Assembly: GCA_013285405.1 (NCBI GenBank)
Contig: CP053446.1
Coordinates: 1,711,985 to 1,775,984 of the forward strand
Source of the DNA: Ignavibacteriota bacterium
GTDB lineage: Bacteria; Bacteroidota; Ignavibacteria; Ignavibacteriales; Ignavibacteriaceae
Direction of reading: 5' to 3'
Length of the DNA stretch: 64,000 nucleotides
Both the position numbers and the translations under genes were made by a program. Under the pieces are notes generated by a model, which had not been told where the DNA came from, searched no databases, and saw only the letters and a program-made list of their open reading frames with translations. Of the stretch, positions 1 through 12,818 are shown in pieces (position 1 is the stretch's first letter; every line of letters starts with the position of its first letter).

Positions 1-2
1 AT

Positions 3-65
3 GAAATGCTTTTTAGAACAATATTTAACCTAACAAAAGAAGACAGAACGAAAAGAGGATATTAG
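3..65 (+). CDS. 3' end of an upstream gene (partial, unidentified)
   Basis: Frame 3 is open from the window edge to a TAG at 63-65. That stop overlaps the GTG start of the rsmB gene by one base (TAGTG), an arrangement typical of coupled genes in an operon. Only about 20 codons are visible, so no function can be assigned. Frame 1 is also open for ten codons to a TAA at 31-33, so the choice of frame is tentative. Confidence 0.35.
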   Translation, partial: EMLFRTIFNLTKEDRTKRGY

Positions 66-1453
66 TGGATCAGGAAACGAATAATTCAGAAATAAAAATT
101 GAAACGCACTCAATAACAGATTTATATCAGGGAGTTCGCGGATTAGCAATCAAAATTTTAAATAGAATTGACAGGACGGATGCTTATCTGGAAAGACTTC
201 TCGACAACGAGATGAAAAGCACGGATATGAGCGGACCTGATAAAGCCTTGCTCTACGAAATTGTTCATGGTGTTGTCAGATGGCAGGGCAGACTTGATTG
301 GATTTTAAATGGCTTTTATAAAGGAACATTTTCAAAAGCAATCCCAAATTTGAAAAATGCTCTTCGTGTTGCTCTTTACCAGATATTATTTTTAGATAGA
401 GTACCGGATTACGCTGCTGTAAATGAAGTTGTTGAGTTCGTAAAAAAACTTCAGGGGCAGAAACCTGCTGATCTTGTAAACGCAGTCCTCAGAAATATTA
501 TCAGAAGCAAAAACACAATAAGATATCCTGATCCGGAAGAAGACCTCGTTGGTTATCTTGCTGCATACTATTCGCATCCATCCTGGATGGTCAAAAGATA
601 CGTGGCAAGATTCGGCAGGGAAGAAACAGAAAAACTGTTAGCTGCTAATAATGAAAAACCATATTTAACTTTAAGAATCAATGCTTTAAAAACAAAACCG
701 GAAGAATTTAAAACACTTCTTGAAAAAGTGAACTTAAAATATCATCAGGGAAATTATTTGCCTGAGTTTTTCAAGCTGCATAATCTTACAAACATAACTG
801 CCTGGGAATATTATATAAAAGGATATTTCAATATTCAGGATGAGAGTGCGGGATTAGCGTGCAGGCTTCTTGATGTTAATGAAGGTCAACGTGTTCTTGA
901 TATGTGTGCGGCACCTGGCGGTAAAACTGCATATATATCTGCATTGATGCACTCAAGAGGTGAAGTTGTTGCAATTGACCGGTTTGAAAGCCGGTTGAAA
1001 CTGCTACAAAAAAATATGACAAGGTTAAGTGTTGATTGTGTCAGAATTATTGAAGTTGATGCTCTGGAGTATAAAAGTCTGCCGTTCGACAGAGTGCTTG
1101 TTGATGCACCTTGTTCCGGCAGCGGAACTTTTTCTAAAAAACCAGATATCAAATGGAAGAAGAATTTGTTTGATATACGTGATCTGAATGTTTTGCAGTC
1201 AAAACTCCTTGCAAAAGCTACATCCTTAGTGAAAGTTAATGGGGTAATAGTTTATAGTACATGCTCGATTGAACCTGAAGAAAATTTTGAAATCGTAAAA
1301 AAGTTTCTGAATGAAAATCCAAATTTCAAATTTGAAAGTGCGCGGGGAAAAGTACCTGATGAAGTAATCGACGAGAATGGCTGCATCCAAACTTTGCCTC
1401 ATATTCATAAAACAGATGGAGCCTTTGCAGCAAGGTTTGTAAGGATTTCATGA
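65..1453 (+). CDS. rsmB: 16S rRNA (cytosine-C5)-methyltransferase RsmB/Sun
   Basis: Methylates a cytosine of 16S rRNA (C967 in E. coli) using S-adenosylmethionine. The N-terminal part (about residues 25-160) looks like the NusB-type RNA-binding domain of this family. The methyltransferase fold follows, with the SAM motif DMCAAPGGKT near residue 279, the DAPCSGSG motif near 347 and the second cysteine in YSTCSIEPEEN near 400; the two cysteines are the catalytic pair of RNA m5C methyltransferases. At 462 aa the length is normal. The GTG at 65 is preceded by GAGG at 55-58. It appears to lead a run of same-strand genes (rodZ-like, ligA and onward). The family call is firm; the exact target base is by homology only. 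Confidence 0.93.
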   Translation: MDQETNNSEIKIETHSITDLYQGVRGLAIKILNRIDRTDAYLERLLDNEMKSTDMSGPDKALLYEIVHGVVRWQGRLDWILNGFYKGTFSKAIPNLKNALRVALYQILFLDRVPDYAAVNEVVEFVKKLQGQKPADLVNAVLRNIIRSKNTIRYPDPEEDLVGYLAAYYSHPSWMVKRYVARFGREETEKLLAANNEKPYLTLRINALKTKPEEFKTLLEKVNLKYHQGNYLPEFFKLHNLTNITAWEYYIKGYFNIQDESAGLACRLLDVNEGQRVLDMCAAPGGKTAYISALMHSRGEVVAIDRFESRLKLLQKNMTRLSVDCVRIIEVDALEYKSLPFDRVLVDAPCSGSGTFSKKPDIKWKKNLFDIRDLNVLQSKLLAKATSLVKVNGVIVYSTCSIEPEENFEIVKKFLNENPNFKFESARGKVPDEVIDENGCIQTLPHIHKTDGAFAARFVRIS

Positions 1454-1473
1454 AATTATAATTAGTTATTTAA

Positions 1474-4920
<3,447 letters not shown>

Positions 4921-4921
4921 G

Positions 4922-5272
4922 ATGAATTTTGAAGTAAAAAAAGAAACAGGGATAACAATTTTTAAATTGAACGAAGCAAGACTCGATACGAACATATCAG
5001 GTTTGCTCAAAGGTGAGTTTACTATGCTCTTAAAGGTTGAAGGTGCAAAAAAATTTATTCTTGATTTATCTTCCGTTGAAAGCTGCGACAGCTCAGGTCT
5101 CAGCGCTATTCTTGTTGCTAATAGAATTCTCAATTCTACAAATGGGCAAATGCGAATTGCGTCGCCATCAGAAAAAGTGTATGCACTTATTAAAATTACT
5201 CAGTTAGACAGGGTGCTTCCGGTTTGTCAGACAGTTGATGAAGCGTTTCAGGATTTGAAAAAAGTAGATTAA
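4922..5272 (+). CDS. STAS-domain anti-sigma factor antagonist
   Basis: A single STAS domain of 116 aa. The conserved loop after the third strand reads SCDSSGLSAI. Ser58 in the DSSG motif sits at the position phosphorylated in SpoIIAA/RsbV-type antagonists. Such proteins bind an HPK-type serine kinase/anti-sigma factor when unphosphorylated and so release a sigma factor or another partner. No kinase or PP2C phosphatase partner lies nearby. It starts 1 bp after the preceding gene, so it belongs to the ligA transcript. A second, divergent STAS protein lies at 55414-55806. Confidence 0.85.
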   Translation: MNFEVKKETGITIFKLNEARLDTNISGLLKGEFTMLLKVEGAKKFILDLSSVESCDSSGLSAILVANRILNSTNGQMRIASPSEKVYALIKITQLDRVLPVCQTVDEAFQDLKKVD

Positions 5273-5285
5273 ATACAATTAATTT

Positions 5286-6149
5286 TTACGAATCTTCTTT
5301 CTTACACAATTCATTTACATAATAAAAAGCACCAAGGTAACCCAAATCAAGAGCCTTTTTCAAATCTGCGCACCCACCATCAACATCGTTCATTTTGTGT
5401 TTTAAAAGTCCTCTTTCAAGGTATGCAACTTCATACTTTGGATTAATTTCTATTGCCTTCGAAAGGTAATTGATTGCTTCTGAAGTATTTTCCTTTTGTT
5501 TCAAACAGAGCGCAAGATCAAAATAAGCTTCCGGAGAATCGCTAACAGAATTTATATAACTTTTGAGATTAAGAATCGCATTATCCATATCGTCGAGAAA
5601 AAAGTAGGACAATCCTTTGTAATAGAATGCATTTGGTTCTTTCATTTTTAAGTTTATACATTCTGTAAAATCACTAAGTGCACTCTCGTGATTTTTTAGT
5701 TGAAACTTTGTTAGCCCACGGCAGTAAAATCCGGTAATTTCGTGCGGATTAGTCTCAATAGCAAGACTGAATTCTTCTAAAGCTTTCTTGTAATCCAGAT
5801 TATTAAAATTTTCTACGCCGTTCCTTATTGAATTCTGCACTTTCAAGTTATTAAAATCAATATATGTAGCATACCTGTTTATTTCAGCATTAATATCTTT
5901 TGATGGAAAAATAAGTTCTTCCTTTGGAAAGAGATCCTCTGATTTCTGAACTTCTACAGGAATTTCCTTTTCAGGAACTTTTTTATCCACTGCCTGTTCT
6001 TCATTAACCTGCTTTTCAAGTATTTTTTCAAGTTCGGTTTTTTCGCGCAAAGATAATTTTGCCTCGAATTCTTTATTTCCTCTTTTAAAGAAAAGTATTA
6101 ATCCATAAACAATTATGAGTAACGCTATTGCGCCAATCAGATACAGCAT
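5286..6149 (-). CDS. Membrane-anchored TPR-repeat protein
   Basis: One N-terminal membrane helix (LYLIGAIALLIIVYGLILFF), a lysine/glutamate-rich linker of about 75 residues, then tetratricopeptide repeats filling residues 110-280. Repeat signatures include DYKKALEEFSLAIETNP, AINYLSKAIEINPKYEVAY and a last Sel1-like unit (GGCADLKKALDLGYLGAFYY). TPR proteins are scaffolds for protein contacts; nothing here identifies the partner. The gene converges on the STAS gene with 13 bp between stops. It resembles the TPR lipoprotein at 60920-61915 in repeat style and in the closing Cys-x-DxxxAxxLG-like unit. Confidence 0.75.
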   Translation of the reverse strand: MLYLIGAIALLIIVYGLILFFKRGNKEFEAKLSLREKTELEKILEKQVNEEQAVDKKVPEKEIPVEVQKSEDLFPKEELIFPSKDINAEINRYATYIDFNNLKVQNSIRNGVENFNNLDYKKALEEFSLAIETNPHEITGFYCRGLTKFQLKNHESALSDFTECINLKMKEPNAFYYKGLSYFFLDDMDNAILNLKSYINSVSDSPEAYFDLALCLKQKENTSEAINYLSKAIEINPKYEVAYLERGLLKHKMNDVDGGCADLKKALDLGYLGAFYYVNELCKKEDS

Positions 6150-6422
6150 ACTAAGTTTACCATTATTGATCTATTCCTTGAACTATTTGTATTTAGTATA
6201 AAATATTCTACGACAAATTTAGACAAAAATCCATATTTTTTCATTAATGAAAAGTTAAAAGTTCTGATAATCTCAGCGTGCTTTAATAAACATAGCGCAA
6301 TAAGGGTTGATTATCTCTAACTATAAGTAATAGTGGTATTTTGAAGAGTAATTCAAATTTTATTTGAGTGAAAAATTTTCCCGGGTGTTCATTATAGACG
6401 CTATTGAAAAAGGGTTCGGTTA

Positions 6423-7289
6423 TTGTTGAAAGAAATTGACATTACATCTCTGAAAAATTTAAAGCTTATCGTATCAGATATTGACGGAACTCTTTTGAAT
6501 GATAATGGGGAAATAGGATCTGAAAGTAAAAAATTAATCCGGGAGCTGATGAAGGAAAATGTAATCATCTCACTGGCAACAGGCAGACTTCATTCTGCAA
6601 CGATAGAGATTGCAAAACAACTTTCGCTGAACGGATATATTATATCGCTTGATGGTGCTCTGATAAAAAGTTATATCAGTGATAAAAGAATATTTGAATC
6701 ATACCTTAAAAAACGACACTTACAAAAAGCCATCAAGCTATCGGAAGAATTGCTTATTAATATTGCACTTTGTCATGGAGACACTATTTATTATACGGAA
6801 AATAATTCTATATTACCTTCACTGCTCAGCAAGTATGGTGCGATCTATACGAAAGTAGGTTCTTATTCAGATTACATTGCAGATACGCTTGAAATTGTCT
6901 GTTCAAGCGATATAAAAAATTCAATTAAAAGAATGGAAAATAAATTCAGATTTCCGAATACAATTGGCTGCAGCACTTCATATTTTCGAAGTAAGAAAAA
7001 TGAAAATATTTTTTATCTTGAGATCAGAAAAGCAGGCTGTTCAAAAGGAAAAGCGTTTCGCAGATTGTTGAGGCATTTATCGCTGAAGCATCAACAGGCA
7101 GCAGTTTTAGGTGATTGGTACAATGATCTGCCGATGTTTCAAACAAATGGAATTAAAGCAGCAGTTGCAAATGCAATCCCTGAATTAATTAGTGCTGCAG
7201 ATTTCATAACAACCAGGTCAAATAATGATGATGGAACTGCTGAGTTTTTTGAGATGGTTTTAAAATCGAAGAGAGATAAAAATGGATAA
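6423..7289 (+). CDS. HAD-family hydrolase, Cof/YidA type
   Basis: A 288-aa haloacid-dehalogenase phosphatase of the Cof type. Motif I is VSDIDGTLL (nucleophile Asp near residue 18), motif II is LATGR, and motifs III/IV are seen as KGKAFRRLL and LGDWYNDLPMF, where the aspartates bind Mg. Family members dephosphorylate sugar phosphates or flavin and pyridoxal phosphates; the substrate here cannot be told. The start is one of two consecutive TTG codons (6423 or 6426); no in-frame ATG precedes motif I. It overlaps the following HD-domain gene by 8 bp, which suggests coupling. Confidence 0.85.
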   Translation: MLKEIDITSLKNLKLIVSDIDGTLLNDNGEIGSESKKLIRELMKENVIISLATGRLHSATIEIAKQLSLNGYIISLDGALIKSYISDKRIFESYLKKRHLQKAIKLSEELLINIALCHGDTIYYTENNSILPSLLSKYGAIYTKVGSYSDYIADTLEIVCSSDIKNSIKRMENKFRFPNTIGCSTSYFRSKKNENIFYLEIRKAGCSKGKAFRRLLRHLSLKHQQAAVLGDWYNDLPMFQTNGIKAAVANAIPELISAADFITTRSNNDDGTAEFFEMVLKSKRDKNG

Positions 7290-9483
7290 TCCCGGAAATA
7301 AAAAAAGTGGAAAAGGGTTGTTCACAAAATTCTTATTGGGTTTTGTAACAATAATTTTAATCGTAATTATGTTTCCCAAAGGTGAGTCTATCGAATTTGA
7401 AGTCTCCGAAGGTGCTATCTGGTTGTATGATGATCTGATTGCACCATTCAGCTTTCCGATAAAAAAAAGTGATGAAGTTTATAGCAAAGAAGTCAATGCT
7501 GCAAAAAGAAGTGTTTATCCGGTGTTCCTGGATGAAAGCACAAACAAACAAAAAAGTATAGAAACGTTAAAGAATTACAATGCTTATTTGATAAAAGCAA
7601 TAGATGAAAGCATTGAAACCAAATCAACAGTTGTTACAAATCCAACGTTCCTCAGCACCCCTTCATTTTTAATTCTTCAAAATCTGAGAATAAAAGAAAG
7701 AAATCTGATCCGGTCAGGTAATCAATTGAAAAATTTTTTTAATGCTGCTGTTGACGCACTCTCTTCGATCTATGTAACAGGAGTACTTAGCATAGATACA
7801 GGCACTCAATTAAGAGACAGTATTGCTCTGAGAAAGGGAAACTTTGATACGATTGAACCTATCAGCGAATATTTATTTCTTGATCAGGTAAAGAAAGAAA
7901 TCGCTGAGAGAGTTGAAAGAACAGAATTTACTGAAGAAATAAAAACCGCGTTGCTGGAATACACAACACACTTTCTGCTGCCGACCATCGTGTTCAGCAG
8001 CGAGCTGACCGATGAGGAAACAACCCAGGCTCAAAACAACGTTTCCCGGTATTCCGGAATTGTGAATGAAAATGAAAGAATAATAGCAAAGCATGATCGT
8101 ATTACAAAAGACATTAAACTAAAAATTGAATCTTATAAAGAAGCCAAGGGTGATCTGATTGGTCAGGGTGCGTCGATACTCCAGTCAGTTGGAAAATTTT
8201 TTCATATTGGATTAATTCTATCGCTGCTAGTTACCTATTTATATCTGTTCAGGAAAAAAATATTTTATGATAATCAAAAGCTGCTGATGTTTGTCATAAT
8301 AATTCTATTTGTTTCGTTCGTTACATTCCTTATCAACCAGGTAAAAGTTCAGGCACCACTTCAATATATGATTTTTATCCCCGCTGCGTCGATGCTGCTT
8401 ACAATTATGTTTGATTCAAGAATCGGGTTTTATTCCACTGTAATTATGACTTTAATAACGGGTGCTTTAAGGGGAAATGATTATACTTTTATGACTATGA
8501 ATCTGATAGCAGGCGGCATTGCAGTTTATTCGGTTCGTGATATTAAAAACCGATCACAAATATTCAGATCGTTTCTTTTCATTTTACTTGGATACATACT
8601 TTCAATCTTTGCATTCGGGTTTGAGAGGTTTGCTACTGTAGATAATATGCTTATTGAATCAGCGTTTGCTGCTACAAATGCTTTGATTAGTCCTGTTCTC
8701 ACTTATGGTTTATTAATTTTCTTTGAAAGATTTTTCAAAATAACAACAGACCTTACATTGCTCGAGTTATCGAATTTTGACAGACCATTATTAAAAGAAC
8801 TTGCCCGAAAGGCACCCGGAACTTTCAATCATTCTATGACGATGGGAACCCTGGCAGAAGCTGCTGCAGAAAAAATCGGGGCAAACCCATTACTTGCAAG
8901 AATTGGTGCGTACTATCACGATGTAGGAAAAACAATTTCACCTCAGAATTTTGTGGAGAACCAATTGAATAACCAGAACGTTCATGAAAATCTGACACCC
9001 GAAGAAAGTGTAAGTATGATAGTTCAACACGTTAATGAAGGAATTGAACTTGCAAAAGAGAATAAACTTCCAAAGGAGATAATTGATTTTATCCCGATGC
9101 ACCACGGGCGGATGGTTATGAGTTATTTCTATGAACGCGCTAAAAAGATTTATGGTGAGGAAAAAGTAAAAGTTGATGACTTCCGATATCCAGGTCCGAA
9201 ACCGAACACAAAAGAAACCGCTATTGTTATGCTTGCAGACGGATGTGAATCCGCTGTCAGGTCAATCGAGAATCCGGATCCAACAAAAGTCGAGAATGTT
9301 ATTGATAGTATATTTAAATCGAGGATTGATGATAGGCAGCTTGAAGATTCTCCTGTCAATTTCAGAGATATAAAAATTATGAAAGAAGAATTCCTTAATA
9401 TACTTCTCGGACAGCATCACCGGAGAATAAAATACCCGAAGCAGGAAGAAGCAGAAAAAGGAATTCAAACTGAAAACAAATAA
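7282..9483 (+). CDS. 7TM receptor HD-domain phosphohydrolase, PgpH type
   Basis: Order of domains: an N-terminal membrane helix (about 13-33), an extracytoplasmic 7TMR-HDED domain (40-290), a block of seven membrane helices (about 300-480), then a cytoplasmic HD domain. The metal-binding residues are visible as FNHSMTMGTLA, AYYHDVGK (HD pair near 545), PMHHGR and a late MLADGCES. This is the layout of PgpH/YqfF, a cyclic-di-AMP phosphodiesterase in Listeria. The second messenger in this organism is inferred and has not been shown. At 733 aa it is of normal length. It overlaps the HAD gene by 8 bp and the xer gene by 1 bp (TAATG), forming a three-gene unit. Confidence 0.88.
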   Translation: MDNPGNKKSGKGLFTKFLLGFVTIILIVIMFPKGESIEFEVSEGAIWLYDDLIAPFSFPIKKSDEVYSKEVNAAKRSVYPVFLDESTNKQKSIETLKNYNAYLIKAIDESIETKSTVVTNPTFLSTPSFLILQNLRIKERNLIRSGNQLKNFFNAAVDALSSIYVTGVLSIDTGTQLRDSIALRKGNFDTIEPISEYLFLDQVKKEIAERVERTEFTEEIKTALLEYTTHFLLPTIVFSSELTDEETTQAQNNVSRYSGIVNENERIIAKHDRITKDIKLKIESYKEAKGDLIGQGASILQSVGKFFHIGLILSLLVTYLYLFRKKIFYDNQKLLMFVIIILFVSFVTFLINQVKVQAPLQYMIFIPAASMLLTIMFDSRIGFYSTVIMTLITGALRGNDYTFMTMNLIAGGIAVYSVRDIKNRSQIFRSFLFILLGYILSIFAFGFERFATVDNMLIESAFAATNALISPVLTYGLLIFFERFFKITTDLTLLELSNFDRPLLKELARKAPGTFNHSMTMGTLAEAAAEKIGANPLLARIGAYYHDVGKTISPQNFVENQLNNQNVHENLTPEESVSMIVQHVNEGIELAKENKLPKEIIDFIPMHHGRMVMSYFYERAKKIYGEEKVKVDDFRYPGPKPNTKETAIVMLADGCESAVRSIENPDPTKVENVIDSIFKSRIDDRQLEDSPVNFRDIKIMKEEFLNILLGQHHRRIKYPKQEEAEKGIQTENK

Positions 9484-10373
9484 TGGATGTTTTTTTAAGA
9501 GAATACCTGGCATCACTGAAACTAGAAAGAAATCTTTCCGAAAATACAATCGCATCCTATAAAAATGACCTCACGTCGTTACTGAACTTTTTGAATGATT
9601 CAGGAGTTGATGATCCTTCGCAGATAAATTCAAAAATGCTGAATGACTTTTTTATTTTATTGACTAAACTCGGATTGAGCAGCAGGTCATCTGCAAGATA
9701 TTATTCATCGTTGAAAGGTTTCTTCGGCTATCTAATTGCAAGCAGTTACATTGAAGCAAATCCGATGGAAAAAATATCCGCACCGAAAGTGAGTAAAGGA
9801 TTACCGAACGTTCTAAACATCAATGAAATTGAAGCGATACTTTCCCAGCCGGATACGAGTAAAAAACTTGGATTGAGAGATAAAGCACTTCTCGAAACAT
9901 TTTATGCCTGCGGACTTCGTGTTTCCGAGCTTATTAATCTTAAAATATCAGATCTTTTTTTGAATGAAGAGATGATAAGAGTTTTTGGCAAAGGCTCGAA
10001 GGAAAGGTTTGTACCGATTGGCTCTTCTGCTATTAACTGGATTACCGAATATCTGAAAAACAGCAGACCATTGCTTGAGAAGAAAGCAAAAAGTCAGCAC
10101 GTTTTATTTTTGAACAGCAGGGGAACGAAACTATCACGAATGGGGGTCTGGAAAATTGTTGACAGCAATGCAAAGTTAGCGGGAATAAAAAAAGAAGTTC
10201 ATCCGCATACGTTCAGACATTCATTTGCAACTCACTTGCTTGAAGGTGGTGCTGATCTGCGTGCTGTTCAGGAAATGCTTGGTCACGTTGATATTTCCAC
10301 AACGCAGATTTATACTCATATTGACAGAGATTATATAAAACAGGTTCACAAAGATTATCATCCGAGGGGTTAA
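9483..10373 (+). CDS. xerD: Tyrosine recombinase XerC/XerD
   Basis: A site-specific recombinase that resolves chromosome dimers. The N-terminal SAM-like core-binding domain covers about residues 1-90. The catalytic domain shows the full set: Arg in ACGLRVSEL, Lys in GKGSKERFVP, His and Arg in HPHTFRHSFATHLLEGG, His in LGHVDISTTQ and the nucleophile Tyr in IYTHID. Length (296 aa) is that of chromosomal Xer proteins, not phage integrases. XerD is preferred over XerC on general resemblance only. No dif-like site was recognised nearby. Confidence 0.88.
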   Translation: MDVFLREYLASLKLERNLSENTIASYKNDLTSLLNFLNDSGVDDPSQINSKMLNDFFILLTKLGLSSRSSARYYSSLKGFFGYLIASSYIEANPMEKISAPKVSKGLPNVLNINEIEAILSQPDTSKKLGLRDKALLETFYACGLRVSELINLKISDLFLNEEMIRVFGKGSKERFVPIGSSAINWITEYLKNSRPLLEKKAKSQHVLFLNSRGTKLSRMGVWKIVDSNAKLAGIKKEVHPHTFRHSFATHLLEGGADLRAVQEMLGHVDISTTQIYTHIDRDYIKQVHKDYHPRG

Positions 10374-10523
10374 AATTATTTTATAGAAAATCTGTGAAAA
10401 CAAGAATTCGAAAAAAATTAACACTGTCCAATTTTTACATTCTAAAATCTATTTATTATGTTTCATCTGAAATTTATTTTAATGAAAACCTAATGTTTAT
10501 TTATGTGAAATAAGGTAAAACAA

Positions 10524-12770
10524 ATGATACCGGAAATTTTGAAAATTAGGAAAAGAACGCTACGTATTTGGTTGATTTTAATCTTATCTAATTCATCATT
10601 CCTCCTTTCTCAACCGCAAAATATTACAACACCAATGAATGAAGGAGTTACTCCTGAAAGAGATTTTAGTTACTACAAGAATTTGTATTCTGAGTTTAAC
10701 TTAAATCAATCAGTTGACAGCAACTTAACACAACTAAGCCATTTTGCAATCGGGCCCTGTATGGATGTAGTAGTTGAAGGTAATTTGGCTTACGCTGGCA
10801 ATGGAGGATACTTTCAGGTTATAAATATAAGTAATCCTTCTGAACCAATAGTGTTGGGTGAAGTCTTATTGCCTGAAGGAATTGTTTATGATATCGAAAT
10901 TAATGGAAGTTATGCTTACCTCCTTGCACCATTTACAGTTATTGATATTACAGATCCATATAACCCAGAAATTATTTTTTTTGAATTAATTAGTGGTGGT
11001 TTGGATGAAATTTATATTCAAGGAAATCATGCTTACCTGGGAGGATTCTCATCGATTAGTATAGTGGATATTGAAGACCCCCACAATCCTGATGTGTTAG
11101 GTTACGCTGGAACATCGGGGGAGATGGTAAATTCAATTGCCATTTATGATAACTATTTATATGCAACAACATACGATGGTTTAGTGATTGATATTTTTGA
11201 TATTACTGATAAAAACAACCCTGTCTGGGTTAATGGTAAATTTATTGGATATGTTGGAGGAGGTTTATTCGTTAAAGATACACTGTTATATGCAGGCTGC
11301 CTTTCTCAACCCCAATTTAGAATTTATAATATTTCTAACCCTTTAAACCCAAATTTATTAACAGGTTTGAAGTTTGAGGATGTGCCCATTGAAATATCAG
11401 TTAAAGATACAATTGCATTTGCTTCTTTGTATACTAAAGGGTTTTCTATAATTAATATAACAAATAATAATCCTGTAGAGATTGAGCATATAAATACAAA
11501 TTATTCTCCATTTACTTTTAATCATTCAGTTGGTGAAAATAATCTTCTAATTTCTTTCTATTCAGGTTTTGATATTGTAAATATTGAGAATATTGACTCA
11601 ACATTTTATTTGGGGTCATTTTTTACATCAGATTTTATCACAAGGATTGATAAAATAAATAATTTATTATATAGCGCTTCTTATTATGGCGGATTAAAAA
11701 TTATTGACTATTCTAACCCTGTAAAATTGAAAGTCATTGGACAATATCAGGATAAATCAGCTTATAAAGATTTAGAAGTAAGTGATAGTATAACCTACGT
11801 TCTAACCGATCATTCCTTAGTTATTATAAATACAAAAAATCCTTTAAATCCATTTTTTATCTCGGAGTTAGAGTTTAATAAATCATTTAGGGATGCGGGA
11901 GCATTGCTTTTAATTGATACAATTCTAATAGCTTCAATGGATAAAGATTATTTTGGTATTATTAATATTGAAGATCCCTATGTACCTGCCTTAATTGACA
12001 GCTTTTCAGCAATAGGATTTATTATGGATTTAGGATTTAAGGATGGAATTTTATTTAGTTCTGAAAAACATATGGGGACACAACTTTATGATTTAAAAAC
12101 TAAGCCACCTATTAATATTACTTCTCTTACAGAAGGATTATCACTTTCTCTATTAATAAAAAACAATCTGTTATTTTGTTTTATGGGTGGACTTTATATA
12201 TATAATATAGAAAATCCATCATCACCATTATTAATAAAAAATTATTTCCCTTTCAGTTCGGGAATTGGGTCAGCTGACATAACCATAATAAATGATTTTT
12301 TATTTTTAGGATTAAGCAGGAATTTAGAAGCAATAAATATTTCTGATTCAACTGATCCATACTTAGAAGGATATATAAGAGAAGTTGATGTCTCTGCTGT
12401 AGCCGCATCTGGCAATCTGGTTTTTGTGGGAAACAGAAGCAGAGGAATAATTGTGTATAAGGCAGATTTTATAACTTCGATTGAAAATGAAATTTTTACA
12501 TCACTATCGGAATTAACTTTTTTCCAGAACTATCCAAATCCATTTAACAGCAGTACAAATATCTCCTATTATTTGCCTCAATCAGGAACTGTTACATTAA
12601 AAGTTTTTGATATACTTGGCAGGGAAATAGAAACTTTGGTTGATGAATATCAATTTGAAGGGAGAAGAGAAATACAATTCAACTCCCCAAAATTAGCTTC
12701 AGGAGTTTATTTCTTACAATTGAGCACTGAAATGGGTGTAATTAATAAAAAAATTATATTAACGAAGTAA
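10524..12770 (+). CDS. Exported LVIVD-repeat propeller protein with type IX sorting domain
   Basis: A 748-aa exported protein. A hydrophobic signal segment lies at about 15-32. Residues 65-640 contain LVIVD-type repeats of roughly 40 residues (for example AYAGNGGYFQVINISNPSEP and YLLAPFTVIDITDPYNPEI), which build a beta-propeller. The last 85 residues are a type A C-terminal secretion domain: FFQNYPNPFNSST, then LKVFDILGREIETL, then LASGVYFLQL and a basic end. Such domains send proteins through the type IX secretion system to the cell surface. AAGG at 10513-10516 serves as ribosome site. The surface function is unknown. Confidence 0.8.
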   Translation: MIPEILKIRKRTLRIWLILILSNSSFLLSQPQNITTPMNEGVTPERDFSYYKNLYSEFNLNQSVDSNLTQLSHFAIGPCMDVVVEGNLAYAGNGGYFQVINISNPSEPIVLGEVLLPEGIVYDIEINGSYAYLLAPFTVIDITDPYNPEIIFFELISGGLDEIYIQGNHAYLGGFSSISIVDIEDPHNPDVLGYAGTSGEMVNSIAIYDNYLYATTYDGLVIDIFDITDKNNPVWVNGKFIGYVGGGLFVKDTLLYAGCLSQPQFRIYNISNPLNPNLLTGLKFEDVPIEISVKDTIAFASLYTKGFSIINITNNNPVEIEHINTNYSPFTFNHSVGENNLLISFYSGFDIVNIENIDSTFYLGSFFTSDFITRIDKINNLLYSASYYGGLKIIDYSNPVKLKVIGQYQDKSAYKDLEVSDSITYVLTDHSLVIINTKNPLNPFFISELEFNKSFRDAGALLLIDTILIASMDKDYFGIINIEDPYVPALIDSFSAIGFIMDLGFKDGILFSSEKHMGTQLYDLKTKPPINITSLTEGLSLSLLIKNNLLFCFMGGLYIYNIENPSSPLLIKNYFPFSSGIGSADITIINDFLFLGLSRNLEAINISDSTDPYLEGYIREVDVSAVAASGNLVFVGNRSRGIIVYKADFITSIENEIFTSLSELTFFQNYPNPFNSSTNISYYLPQSGTVTLKVFDILGREIETLVDEYQFEGRREIQFNSPKLASGVYFLQLSTEMGVINKKIILTK

Positions 12771-12818
12771 GTAATAAAGGTAATTAAATTTTAATCACTT
12801 CAATAACAGGAGGAAAAA